From assembly GCF_004345605.1 (NCBI RefSeq), contig NZ_SLVY01000009.1, positions 62,001-126,000 of the forward strand: a stretch of DNA of 64,000 nucleotides, given 5' to 3'. Origin of the DNA: Rhodococcus sp. SMB37. Its GTDB lineage: Bacteria; Actinomycetota; Actinomycetes; Mycobacteriales; Mycobacteriaceae. The notes beneath the pieces were generated by a model. The model saw only the letters and a list, made by a program, of their open reading frames with translations. It had not been told where the DNA came from and did not search any database. Of this stretch, positions 48,655-57,790 are shown one piece after another (positions within the stretch are counted from its first letter, which is position 1; each line of letters begins with the position of its first letter). Both the position numbers and the translations under genes were made by a program.

Positions 48655-50346
48655 CTATCGACACGGCGACGCTCCATTCACGGTGGCAACAACGGGATTT
48701 GCCGACACGCGTACCACTGCATCCGCAGAAGTGTCGTCCGGGAGACGGTGAGTCACGACTACGACGGTGCGTTCCGGTTCGACGAGGAGCGAATCCCGGT
48801 CGAGGAGTTGCCGCTGCAGATCGGCGGCGTCGACGTCGTCGAGGTGTTCGGTCGGCTCGTCCAGCAACAGGATCTGTGCCGGGGACAGGAGTGCTCGCGC
48901 CAGCAGCAACCGTCGGCGTTGCCCTGCCGAGACCGCGCGGGCACCCGCTTCGAGAACGGTGTGGACTCCGTCAGGGAGTGCATCCAACCACTCCCCCAGA
49001 CCGACCTTCGTCAACGCCGCGCGAGCCTCCTCCGCGTGGATGGCACCACGAGCAACGCGCACATTCTCGAGGATCGACGTGTCGAACAGGTGCGCGTCCT
49101 CGGCGAAGAAGACGACCCTGCGACGAAGTGCGTCGGGATCGATGTCGACGAGATCGGTGTCGTCGAGCGTGATCACCCCGTCTCGTGGAGCGAGCAGGCC
49201 CGCGAGAGTCATCAACAAGGTGGTCTTGCCCCTGCCGCTGCCGCCGACGATCGCGATACGGCCGCCGGGCGGCAGATCCAGATCGATCGGGTCGATCACT
49301 GCCGTGCCCGGCCATCCGCTGCGCAGTCCCTCAGCACGGAGCCGACCCGGCCCACGAGGCTGTTCGGTGCCGTGCTGCACCGGCCGGTCTGCCCGGTCGA
49401 GCAGGTCCGTGATCCGGGCTGCCGCCAGCCTCGCGCGCGTGAGAGTGTGGGCGGCGCCGGCCAGCGGGATCGTGGCCTCGAACGCAGAGAGCGGAAGCAA
49501 CACGAGGATGCCGAGCGTGGTCGGGCTCATTGTGTCGGGGGCGGAGCCGAAGACCGTCATACCGATCAGCAGAGCACCGAGCACACTTGCTCCGACCGCG
49601 AGCGGCACTGCCGCGTCGGCGAACGCTGCAGGGATCGCGGCACGGTCCGTGGCGCGCACATTCTCGGAGTTCGCACTTCGCGCGCGGCGGGTGAGAGCAG
49701 ACAACCGTCCTGCAACGCGAAGTTCGGCGGCATGGTCCAGCACGGTGACGGCATCTTCGGCGAAGGCCGTACGGGCTGCGTCACCGTCCGATTCTGCCTC
49801 CGACGCAGCGCGCGCCGACAACCACGGTGCGACGACGCCTGCCACAAGTAGGGCGCAGGCGAGGATCATCCCGGCGACCGGTTCGATCACTCCGAGCGTG
49901 ACGACTGCTGCGAGCGACAGTACGGCAGCGACCGAGATGGGAACGAGGGCTCGAACCACTACATCGCCGAGCGCATCCACGTCCGCGCCGGTGCGGTCGA
50001 GTAGGTCGCCCCGACTGAACCCGACGGATGCGGCCGGGTCGCCGAACGCCAGCCGCTCGTACAACTGCGAGCGCGCGGATGTGGTTCCCCGCAGCGCGGT
50101 TTCGTGGGTTGCCAGTCGTTCGATGTAGCGGAAGAGCCCTCGTGAGATTCCGAGTGCTCGGACGGCAACGACTGCGACAGTGAGATCGAGAACGGGTGGC
50201 ATCTCCCATGCTCGCACGATCAGCCAGGCCGACAGGCCGGCCAGCAGAAGCGCACTGCCGAGGGTGGCAACACCCGCAGCGATCGCTGTCAGCACCCTCC
50301 GCGGCTCGAGTTCGAGCAGGGTCATGGCCCGTCGGAGTTCCTTCAT
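48655..50346 (-). CDS. cydC: CydC subunit of the thiol exporter for bd oxidase assembly
   Basis: ABC half-transporter of 563 residues with about six N-terminal membrane helices and a C-terminal ATPase: Walker A VGGSGRGKTTLL, signature VSAGQRRRLLLARALL and Walker B ILLLDEPTEHLD. CydDC exports cysteine/glutathione-type thiols needed for cytochrome bd maturation. The ATG overlaps the cydD stop as ATGA. Confidence 0.92.
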   Translation of the reverse strand: MKELRRAMTLLELEPRRVLTAIAAGVATLGSALLLAGLSAWLIVRAWEMPPVLDLTVAVVAVRALGISRGLFRYIERLATHETALRGTTSARSQLYERLAFGDPAASVGFSRGDLLDRTGADVDALGDVVVRALVPISVAAVLSLAAVVTLGVIEPVAGMILACALLVAGVVAPWLSARAASEAESDGDAARTAFAEDAVTVLDHAAELRVAGRLSALTRRARSANSENVRATDRAAIPAAFADAAVPLAVGASVLGALLIGMTVFGSAPDTMSPTTLGILVLLPLSAFEATIPLAGAAHTLTRARLAAARITDLLDRADRPVQHGTEQPRGPGRLRAEGLRSGWPGTAVIDPIDLDLPPGGRIAIVGGSGRGKTTLLMTLAGLLAPRDGVITLDDTDLVDIDPDALRRRVVFFAEDAHLFDTSILENVRVARGAIHAEEARAALTKVGLGEWLDALPDGVHTVLEAGARAVSAGQRRRLLLARALLSPAQILLLDEPTEHLDDVDAADLQRQLLDRDSLLVEPERTVVVVTHRLPDDTSADAVVRVSANPVVATVNGASPCR

Positions 50347-52082
50347 GGCTGCCCGCTTGCTCGGACGGTGACGATCTCGTCCGCGATGGCCAGCAATGCC
50401 GGACGGTGTGCTACGAGGATCACTGTCCGTCCGGCGCGCGCGAGATCGCGCAGGGTATCGAGAACCCGGGCTTCGGACTCCTCGTCGAGGTGAGCGGTGG
50501 GTTCATCGAGTAGCAGCACGGACCGAGGCGACGCCAGGGTACGAGTGAGTGCCAACCGCTGACGTTGACCGAGCGACAGGCCCGTTCCGTCGGTTCCGAC
50601 CCGAGTGTCCCAGCCACGTGGGAGGTCTTCGAGAACGACATCGAATGCTGTTGCGGCACAAACTGTATTCAGCTCCTCCTCATCGGGATCTGCACCGGTG
50701 AGGCGAAGATTGTCCGCGAGTGTCCCGGGCACCAGGATGGGCCGTTGTGGTAGCCAGGCAACCTGCTGCCACCAACTGTCGTTCGCCGACACCGGCGACC
50801 CGTCGGCGATCACCACGCCGTCACCGGGGTCGATGAGGCCGAGAAGCGCCAAGAGCGCCGTCGACTTCCCGGCACCGTTGGCGCCGGTGAACACGGTGAT
50901 CGCGCCCGGCCTGCACACCGCGTCGAGCCGGTACGGAGCATATCCATGACGACCCGACACGCTGACACCGATGAACACGATCTCGCACCCGTGAGTGCTG
51001 GAACTCCGCACCGGAGAGGGATCACCGTCCGGCGCAGGCAAGGCCGGTTCCGTGGAGGTCGGTGTCGCGGGCACAGGTATCGAATCGAGGACCGAAAACG
51101 CTCGTCCGGCTGCTGCCATTCCGTCCTCGGCGGCATGGAACTTGTTGCCGACCGTCCGCAGCGGTCGATACGCCTCTGGAGCGAGAATCAGCGCGATAAT
51201 GCCCGCCTCCAGCGGCATACCGCCGTAGACGAGACGCATACCGATACTGACGGCCACCAACGCAACCGACAGTGTCGCAAGGAATTCGAGCACCGTCCCG
51301 GAGAGGAATGCCACGCGCAGCGACGACATCGTGGTCGTGCGGTGGGCCTCGCCGAGTGCGCGCACACGCTCCTGCGGTCCCTTCTCGCGTCCGAGTGCGC
51401 GAAGGGTGGGCAGACCTGCCAGAAGATCGAGAACCTGCGACGACAGTGCAGTCATCGCGTCGAGGCTACGATCCGACTTCCCCTTCGTCAGCAAGCCGAT
51501 GAGGATCATGAAGACCGGGATCAGCGGCAGGGTGACGATCACGATGAGTGCAGAGGTCAAGTCATGGAAGGCGATCACGATGATCGTGATCGGGGTGAGC
51601 GTCAAAGCCAGGAACAGGGCCGGGACATATCCGGTCAGATACGCGCGGAGACCGTCGAGACCACGGGTGAGTACGGTCACGATCTCGTTGCGCCGCGGGT
51701 CGAGCTCCCGAGGGGGAAGGGCCGCTGCAGCGTCGAGGACCTCGAGCTCGAGTTCCGCGACGATCCGTGATGCCGACCGGTGTGCATACCGGGCGTGCAG
51801 CCAGGTCGCCGCGACACGCACGACCATCGCAGCTGCGAGCACGGACAACTCCGTGATCCACGACCCTACGGAGCGCACATCGGTGGTGATGACCCCGGCG
51901 AGGACCCTGCCGATCATCGTTGCCGCCACCAGGACCATCATCACATCGACCAACGACATGACGACGGTCAACACGAGATACCCACGGGCCGTGGCAGAGT
52001 AGCGCCACAGGCGGGGGTCGATCGGACCTGGTCGACGCTCGATCTCGATGGTGTCGGGGGGAGCCGTCGCGGTATCCGCCAT
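50343..52082 (-). CDS. cydD: CydD subunit of the thiol exporter
   Basis: ABC half-transporter of about 579 residues, partner of CydC. Membrane domain first, then Walker A FTGANGAGKSTALLALLG, signature GLSLGQRQRLALTRTL and Walker B SVLLLDEPTAHLD. ATG 52082 is 19 bases after the cydB stop; the frame extends to 52133 but that would overlap cydB. Corresponds to Rv1621c. Confidence 0.92.
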   Translation of the reverse strand: MADTATAPPDTIEIERRPGPIDPRLWRYSATARGYLVLTVVMSLVDVMMVLVAATMIGRVLAGVITTDVRSVGSWITELSVLAAAMVVRVAATWLHARYAHRSASRIVAELELEVLDAAAALPPRELDPRRNEIVTVLTRGLDGLRAYLTGYVPALFLALTLTPITIIVIAFHDLTSALIVIVTLPLIPVFMILIGLLTKGKSDRSLDAMTALSSQVLDLLAGLPTLRALGREKGPQERVRALGEAHRTTTMSSLRVAFLSGTVLEFLATLSVALVAVSIGMRLVYGGMPLEAGIIALILAPEAYRPLRTVGNKFHAAEDGMAAAGRAFSVLDSIPVPATPTSTEPALPAPDGDPSPVRSSSTHGCEIVFIGVSVSGRHGYAPYRLDAVCRPGAITVFTGANGAGKSTALLALLGLIDPGDGVVIADGSPVSANDSWWQQVAWLPQRPILVPGTLADNLRLTGADPDEEELNTVCAATAFDVVLEDLPRGWDTRVGTDGTGLSLGQRQRLALTRTLASPRSVLLLDEPTAHLDEESEARVLDTLRDLARAGRTVILVAHRPALLAIADEIVTVRASGQP

Positions 52083-52101
52083 CACGGTTGCTCGGCTCCG
52101 G

Positions 52102-53127
52102 TCACTGTACCGGTACCGGCTCGGCGATGTCATCGATGGAGATGCGCTTCCTGAAAACCCAGTACGTCCAGCCCTGGTACACCATCACCACCGGAGTGAG
52201 GAACGCTGCGGCCCACGTCATGATGGTGAGCGTGTAGTGGCTCGACGATGCGTTCTCGATGGTCAACGACCAGGCCGGATCGAGCGTCGACGGCATCACG
52301 TCGGGGAACAGGGAGCCGAAGAGCAGCACGATGGTCGCGGCGATTGCCACGGTGGTGAACAGGAATGCCCAGCCTTCCTTCTGGGCGAACGTCATGCCCA
52401 CCACGATCACCAGCGATGCTGCGGCGACCGCCAGTACGATCCACGTCCAGCCCGTGCCGTACGCGATCTGGGTCCACAACCCGAACGCACCGGCTACGAC
52501 GACGGCCGGTATCGACAGTTTCCGGGCGAGCGCTATCGAATCGGTCCGGACCTCGCCCGCGGTCTTCAATGCCAGGAACACCGCGCCGTGGAGGGCGAAG
52601 ACGATTGCCGTGGTCACGCCGCCGAGCAACGCATAGGGATTGAGCAGGTCGAGGAGCCCTCCGACGAACTGCTTGCTCTCGTCGATCGGGACCCCGCGAA
52701 CGATGTTCGCGAACGCCACACCCCACAACACAGCGGGCACCCAGGAACCGAAGATGATCCCCCAGTCGCATCGACGCCGCCACGTCGGGTCGTCGACCTT
52801 CCCTCGCCACTCGATGGCGCATACCCGCACGATCAGAGCAAGCAGGATCAGCAACAGCGGCATGTAGAAGCCGGAGAACAGCGTTGCGTACCAGTCGGGG
52901 AAGGCAGCGAACAGCGCGCCGCCCGCGGTGATGAGCCACACCTCGTTACCGTCCCAGACCGGTCCGATCGAATCCATCATCGCCGAACGCCGTGCCTCCG
53001 GACGCTTTCCGCGTCCACGGCCCACGACCGGAAGGTGCATGCCTACGCCGAAATCGAAGCCTTCCAGCACGAAATAGCCGGTGAACAGCACCGCGATCAA
53101 GATGAACCAGACTTCTTGAAGTCCCAT
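52102..53127 (-). CDS. cydB: Cytochrome bd quinol oxidase subunit II
   Basis: Membrane subunit of 341 residues with about eight helices. Recognisable starts are GLQEVWFILIAVLFTGYFVL and EGFDFGVGM, then DSIGPVWDGNEVWLITAGGA. ATG 53127 follows the cydA stop by 10 bases. The oxidase has high oxygen affinity and is bcc-aa3 independent, so this window carries both respiratory branches. Confidence 0.95.
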   Translation of the reverse strand: MGLQEVWFILIAVLFTGYFVLEGFDFGVGMHLPVVGRGRGKRPEARRSAMMDSIGPVWDGNEVWLITAGGALFAAFPDWYATLFSGFYMPLLLILLALIVRVCAIEWRGKVDDPTWRRRCDWGIIFGSWVPAVLWGVAFANIVRGVPIDESKQFVGGLLDLLNPYALLGGVTTAIVFALHGAVFLALKTAGEVRTDSIALARKLSIPAVVVAGAFGLWTQIAYGTGWTWIVLAVAAASLVIVVGMTFAQKEGWAFLFTTVAIAATIVLLFGSLFPDVMPSTLDPAWSLTIENASSSHYTLTIMTWAAAFLTPVVMVYQGWTYWVFRKRISIDDIAEPVPVQ

Positions 53128-53137
53128 GTCCGATCTC

Positions 53138-54634
53138 CTAGTAGGCGAATGTCAGCTTGTCGGGCTCGTCGTCCTCGGTCCCGTCATCGCCCGGTGGCTG
53201 CGAGTCGCCAGGTTGTGGGCCTTCCATCGCGTGTTTGCGCATCAGCCAGAACCACACCATGCCCAGGGCCGCGTACAGCAGGGTGAAGCAGATCAGTGAC
53301 GTCCAGACCGTCCCCGGTGGGTGGTTGGACACGCCCTGGTCGACGGTGAGCCGGACCATGTCCACTCCTGTGGGGTTCGGGTGCACCACCCAAGGCTGGC
53401 GGCCCATCTCCGTGAAGATCCACCCCGCGCTGTTGGCCAGGAACGGTGTCGGGATCGCAATGATCGCCAACCACCCGAACCATTTCTGATGGGGAGCCCG
53501 CCCTCTGCGAGTCACCCACAGGCCTGCCAGCGCCAGCGCCGCGGAGCCGGCAGCGAAGCCGATCATCGCCCGGAACGACCAATACGTGACGAACAGGTTC
53601 GGCGTGTAGTTACCCGGGCCGAACTCTTCTTCGTACTGCGCCTGAAGGTCTTCGACGCCCTGCAGCGTCACGCCGGAAATACGGCCTTCTGCCAGGTAGG
53701 GCAGGACGTACGGCACCTCGATGACTCGTGTGACGCTGTCACAGTTGTTGTGTGTGCCGATGGTCAGGACGGAGAACTTCGGATCGGTTTCCGTCTCGCA
53801 CAACGATTCCGCCGAGGCCATCTTCATCGGCTGCTGATGGAACATCATCTTGCCCTGACCGTCGCCGGTATAGATAACTCCTACGCCTGCAATGATCATG
53901 ACGAGCAGACCGAGACGTGTAGCCGGGCGGAAGACGTTTCGCGCTTCGCCTTCGAGTTCGGCCGCCTCGTCGGGTGCCGATTCTCGAAGTGCGGCAGCAC
54001 GCCGCATGTTTCGTACCATCCACCATCCACTGACCCCGGCGACGAAGGTAGCGGCAGTGAGCCACCCACCCGTGATCACGTGAGGGAATGCCCAGACAAG
54101 TGTGATGTTGGTGAACAGATCGGTGATGCTCTCGAGTTGCGCTCTCCCGGTTTCCGGGTTGTAGACAGCTCCGACCGGGTGCTGCATGAAGGAGTTGGCC
54201 GCGAGGATGAAGAACGCCGAGGCATTCACGCCGATCGCGACCAACCAGATGCACGCGAGGTGCACAAGCTTCGGGAGCCGACTCCAGCCGAAGATCCACA
54301 GGCCCAGGAAGGTGGATTCGAGGAAAAACGCCACGAGACCCTCGAGCGCCAAAGGGGCCCCGAAGACGTCACCGACGAAGCGGGAGTACTCGCTCCAGTT
54401 CATCCCGAATTGGAATTCCTGCACAAGACCGGTCGCCACGCCGAGGGCAAAATTGATCAGGAACAGTTTTCCGAAGAACTTGGTGAGCCGATACCATTTG
54501 TCGTCGTCGGTCACGACCCACATCGTCTGCATGATCGCCACCAACGGAGCCAAACCGAGAGTCAACGGCACCAGGATGAAGTGATATACGGTCGTGATCC
54601 CGAATTGCCAGCGGGCAAGATCCAGCGCTTCCAT
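53138..54634 (-). CDS. cydA: Cytochrome bd quinol oxidase subunit I
   Basis: Membrane subunit of about 498 residues that binds hemes b558, b595 and d. The heme-b595 His is in TTVYHFILVPLTLGLAPLVA near the start; the GWSRLPKLVHL region and a long Q-loop region (about 240-330) follow, then EMGRQPWVVHPNPTGVDM. The quinol-side loop is of the short type. ATG 54634 has AGGGG 5-6 bases upstream; GTG 54640 is two codons longer. First gene of cydABDC. Confidence 0.95.
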   Translation of the reverse strand: MEALDLARWQFGITTVYHFILVPLTLGLAPLVAIMQTMWVVTDDDKWYRLTKFFGKLFLINFALGVATGLVQEFQFGMNWSEYSRFVGDVFGAPLALEGLVAFFLESTFLGLWIFGWSRLPKLVHLACIWLVAIGVNASAFFILAANSFMQHPVGAVYNPETGRAQLESITDLFTNITLVWAFPHVITGGWLTAATFVAGVSGWWMVRNMRRAAALRESAPDEAAELEGEARNVFRPATRLGLLVMIIAGVGVIYTGDGQGKMMFHQQPMKMASAESLCETETDPKFSVLTIGTHNNCDSVTRVIEVPYVLPYLAEGRISGVTLQGVEDLQAQYEEEFGPGNYTPNLFVTYWSFRAMIGFAAGSAALALAGLWVTRRGRAPHQKWFGWLAIIAIPTPFLANSAGWIFTEMGRQPWVVHPNPTGVDMVRLTVDQGVSNHPPGTVWTSLICFTLLYAALGMVWFWLMRKHAMEGPQPGDSQPPGDDGTEDDEPDKLTFAY

Positions 54635-54753
54635 GTCCACCCCTATCGAGCCGATGTTCTGCGACTGCGGCTCCGCGCGATACCGCTACGGAAAATAATC
54701 AGGAAACCCGCTGGTGTCCCGGAAACCCCGGAATGAACCCGGACACAACGCAA

Positions 54754-54767
54754 CTGAGTGCACTCAG
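54754..54767. promoter_or_regulatory. Perfect 14-base palindrome upstream of cydA
   Basis: CTGAGTGCACTCAG, about 120 bases before the cydA start. Candidate operator for an unknown regulator. It does not fit the TGTGA-n6-TCACA pattern known for CRP at mycobacterial cydA. Confidence 0.5.
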
Positions 54768-54828
54768 CGGCGCCAGAATAACACCGCGACAACGACAGTG
54801 CAGCGAAATTCGATCGGAATCCGACATA

Positions 54829-54853
54829 TTTCACCCTGGCGAGAAGGGTGAAA
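54829..54853. promoter_or_regulatory. Inverted repeat TTTCACCCT-n7-AGGGTGAAA upstream of cydA
   Basis: Perfect 9-base arms with a 7-base spacer, about 195-220 bases before cydA. The size and form suit a dimeric regulator. Promoter elements were not placed. Confidence 0.55.
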
Positions 54854-55026
54854 CGCAGAGAAACCGTAGGTCATCCTTTTCGGTGGCCTTCTTGCTTTTG
54901 CCGGACGTTTCGAGCGGGAGGCGCCGATTGTTCCCACTGGTCACGCTGCCGCGCGGGGGCACCCCACGAATCCCGCGAGTGTGACGGCACGGTGCGATCA
55001 GACCCGGGAGCAGCCCGCGACGATGG
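54854..55026. other. Gap upstream of the cydA regulatory dyads
   Basis: No gene or clear signal is visible. Short frames on both strands lack ribosome sites. With 54635-54853 it makes a leader or relic stretch of about 390 bases upstream of cydA. Confidence 0.4.
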
Positions 55027-55230
55027 TCAGCGGTAGCCCTCCAGTTCGGTGAATCTCGAGTGGAGCCGAAAGAGCACGACTATCCCTGCGAGTGCCAGAG
55101 CCACGCCGACCGGCGCCAGGCCATACCTATATATGCGACGACGAGTCGCTGCCCAAGGCCCCGGACACCGCTGCGAGGATGAATCCGACCAGCACCATCG
55201 GGAACCACAGACCGATAGCTGCGGGTCATC
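55027..55230 (-). pseudogene. Frameshifted remnant of a small membrane protein
   Basis: Two minus-strand frames hold membrane-like segments that do not join: GLWFPMVLVGFILAAVSGAL (about 55155-55214), ended by a TAG at 55128-55130, and then APVGVALALAGIVVLFRLHS in another frame ending at the TGA 55027-55029. Together they look like the last two helices of a membrane protein with a frame change between. I could not name the family. Upstream sequence (to 55460) gives no intact start. Confidence 0.5.
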
Positions 55231-55602
55231 AGGCCGTTCCTCTGGATCAGGCCGGATCCACCGATCGGGTTTGCCTGCCCGACTGGTCGTAGCTTCCGAA
55301 TTCCCTGTCGTAATGCAGAAATCAGATTTCAGACAGAGGTAGTTCAGCCACAAACATTGGTGTCGCGTAGAGACATGCTTCCGCACCCGACCTGTCGGCC
55401 TGGCACGGCTCGACGAGCCGAATATCCTGGAATCGGCCGCTTCGACACTAACATTCATTCGCGTCCACCGTCGAAGGAGTAGAAATCACACTCTTCCTGA
55501 CGCATACTTCCGTGACGGGGTTCCGAGTTCGGGCGTCATCCCGATCACCCTTGCGATCTGCAATGTACGGAGACCGAAAAAGACCGAGAATCGGGAGAAG
55601 CA
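55231..55602. other. Gap before FUSC gene
   Basis: No supportable gene. The left part may be more decayed sequence of the membrane-protein remnant. The right part should hold the FUSC promoter; GGGAG at 55593-55597 is the FUSC ribosome site. Confidence 0.45.
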
Positions 55603-57540
55603 TTGTCGGCGAGACCCGTCGGTGGTACAGGCACCGAGTGGCACCCCGCTCTCTGGCTGCGTGCCCTCACCGCGGCGCCGCCGGCCCCTTGGCCGACCGG
55701 CCGTTCCGTCCGTGCCGCAATCAGTGTGGCCGGCCCGCTGGTGGTCGGAGCCTTGACCGACCACCTTCTGATCGGCATGTGGATCAGCATGGGAACACTG
55801 CTTCTTGCTGCCGGTGAACGATCGGTCTCCTACTCCGCGCGCTTCCGGCAGATCATGGTCACCGCGCCGCTCGCGGCCGCGGCCTACTTGTTGGGCATGC
55901 TGTCGACCGGACCACACGTGCTGGTCGTCGTGGTGATGGCCGGAGTCGCATTCGTGTCCGGAATACTCAGTGGTTACGACGGTGCGCTGTCGGTCGGCAC
56001 GATGCAGGCGATGCTCATTGCAGCTCTTGCATTGGGTCTTCCCGTCGCGGCACCGTACTGGCCGGCCGCAGGGTATTTCCTCGTCGGTGCCGTGATCTAC
56101 GCACTGATGTTGGGCCTCGAGGCCATGGTCGACAGACGTCGCCCGCAACGCGAGGCCCTCGTCGGCCTGTTGAGAGCGCTGGGAGACCTCGCGCGCGCAC
56201 AGGCGAGGGGGTCGACCGATCTCGCTACGTCCCGCGCCTGCGCGATCGGCGCAATCGACGCATTCCATGCGAGGGCCATCAGGGAGCGGGGCAGCGCGCA
56301 CGGTCCTATGCACGAATACGATCGCGCAGCGACAATCGTGCGCGCCGCGGATCAGCTCCTCGCTCGACTCATCGCACACGACGCCGACCGTTCGTTGTCC
56401 GGTGCGGCAGCGGACCGCCCGACGGTGTGCGCGGACGCTGCCGCCCACCGTCGTCACCCGCCGTCCCCTGGCACCGAGCCGGGGTCGCTCGTGCGACTCG
56501 CGATGCTCGAGGCCGCAATCTGGGACAACTCTGCCGCGCTCGACCCGTTTCCCATCGTCGTCCGTGCGCGGCTGTCACTGCCCGGCAACGCATTACTCGC
56601 TTCGGCGGGCAGACTGAGCCTGTGTACTGCGCTGGCATACTCCGCGTTCTATCTCCTGCCGATTCCACACGGCTATTGGATCCCGCTGACCGTCGCCCTC
56701 GTGATGAAGCCCGACCTGGGGTCCGTATTCGCCCGCGCAGTGCTACGAAGCATCGGCACGGTCGGTGGCGCGGTCGGGGCGGTGGTGATCAGTGGACTGA
56801 TCCACGACTCGATCGTCTCGTGTTTCGCAATCGCTGTTCTCGCCACATGCCTCCCCTGGGCGATGGCACGTTCGTACTTGTGGCAGGCGCTCTTCCTCAC
56901 CCCGTTGATCATGATTCTCATCGATGTCGTGGTCCCGGCCGACAGGGTGCTCGACCTCGGCCTCGACCGCATCGCAACCACGTTCATCGGTGGACTCATC
57001 GTGATCGTGGCGGGCTACGTCATCTGGCCGTCGACGAGGCACGCACAGGTCACGTCGTCGTTCGGGGAGGCACTCGGAGCCATGACGCGATATGCACGAG
57101 ACGTCGCCGAAAACCTGGACACCGCGGCGATCGGCGCAGAGCGCCAGAAGGTCTATCGACTGTTGTCGAACACTCGGGTCGAGCTGCAACGCACCCTGTC
57201 CGAACCGCCGCCCGCAGGATCCGAAGCGTGGGCCTGGATCCCGGTGATCAGTGCGGCAGAACGCGTAGCCGACACGATCACGAGCGCGTCGGCATCGAGG
57301 ACTCCCCCGGACACGGTCCCGGGGGCCGACGAGCTGGCTGCGCTCGCCGACGATCTCGAATCGATCGCCCAGGCGGGACCCGTCGACGAGCGCGACGAGC
57401 GCAGCCCCACTCTCCCGGCACACGGCGACAGCTCGCCCGAAGCGTCGGTTCGCACGCTCGCCGACGAACTCGCGAATCTGCGCCCGATGCTGTCACATTC
57501 CCGTGCAATTGCACCTGAGCATCCTCGACTATCCAGGTAA
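55603..57540 (+). CDS. FUSC family membrane protein (aromatic acid exporter-like)
   Basis: Protein of 645 residues with two sets of membrane helices (about 35-175 and 340-480) and cytosolic stretches after each, the layout of FUSC/YccS/AaeB proteins. Blocks such as LLIGMWISMGTLLLAAGERS and PHGYWIPLTVALVMKPDLGS (start of the second set) are typical. The start is TTG 55603, with GGGAG 5 bases upstream. Likely an efflux carrier; substrate unknown. Confidence 0.85.
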   Translation: MSARPVGGTGTEWHPALWLRALTAAPPAPWPTGRSVRAAISVAGPLVVGALTDHLLIGMWISMGTLLLAAGERSVSYSARFRQIMVTAPLAAAAYLLGMLSTGPHVLVVVVMAGVAFVSGILSGYDGALSVGTMQAMLIAALALGLPVAAPYWPAAGYFLVGAVIYALMLGLEAMVDRRRPQREALVGLLRALGDLARAQARGSTDLATSRACAIGAIDAFHARAIRERGSAHGPMHEYDRAATIVRAADQLLARLIAHDADRSLSGAAADRPTVCADAAAHRRHPPSPGTEPGSLVRLAMLEAAIWDNSAALDPFPIVVRARLSLPGNALLASAGRLSLCTALAYSAFYLLPIPHGYWIPLTVALVMKPDLGSVFARAVLRSIGTVGGAVGAVVISGLIHDSIVSCFAIAVLATCLPWAMARSYLWQALFLTPLIMILIDVVVPADRVLDLGLDRIATTFIGGLIVIVAGYVIWPSTRHAQVTSSFGEALGAMTRYARDVAENLDTAAIGAERQKVYRLLSNTRVELQRTLSEPPPAGSEAWAWIPVISAAERVADTITSASASRTPPDTVPGADELAALADDLESIAQAGPVDERDERSPTLPAHGDSSPEASVRTLADELANLRPMLSHSRAIAPEHPRLSR

Positions 57541-57790
57541 CACCCACGGCGCGAGCGAGACGGCAGCCTCGATACCTCGGCAGGCACATCGCAGTGGCAG
57601 CGTGGTTGGCGCCGGATCCACGGTTCGAAAGCGAGTCGCCACAATGCTGATTCCTGCGCCGGACTCGCTGTGGATGGGCATACTGTGACTACGGCCGACG
57701 GCCCGTGGCCTTGTTTGTACATTTCGGCGGCATCGGGGTCTCCTGCCCCTCCGCGGTAGCGGTCGCCGCCTATCCCTCCCGGAGAGGTCG

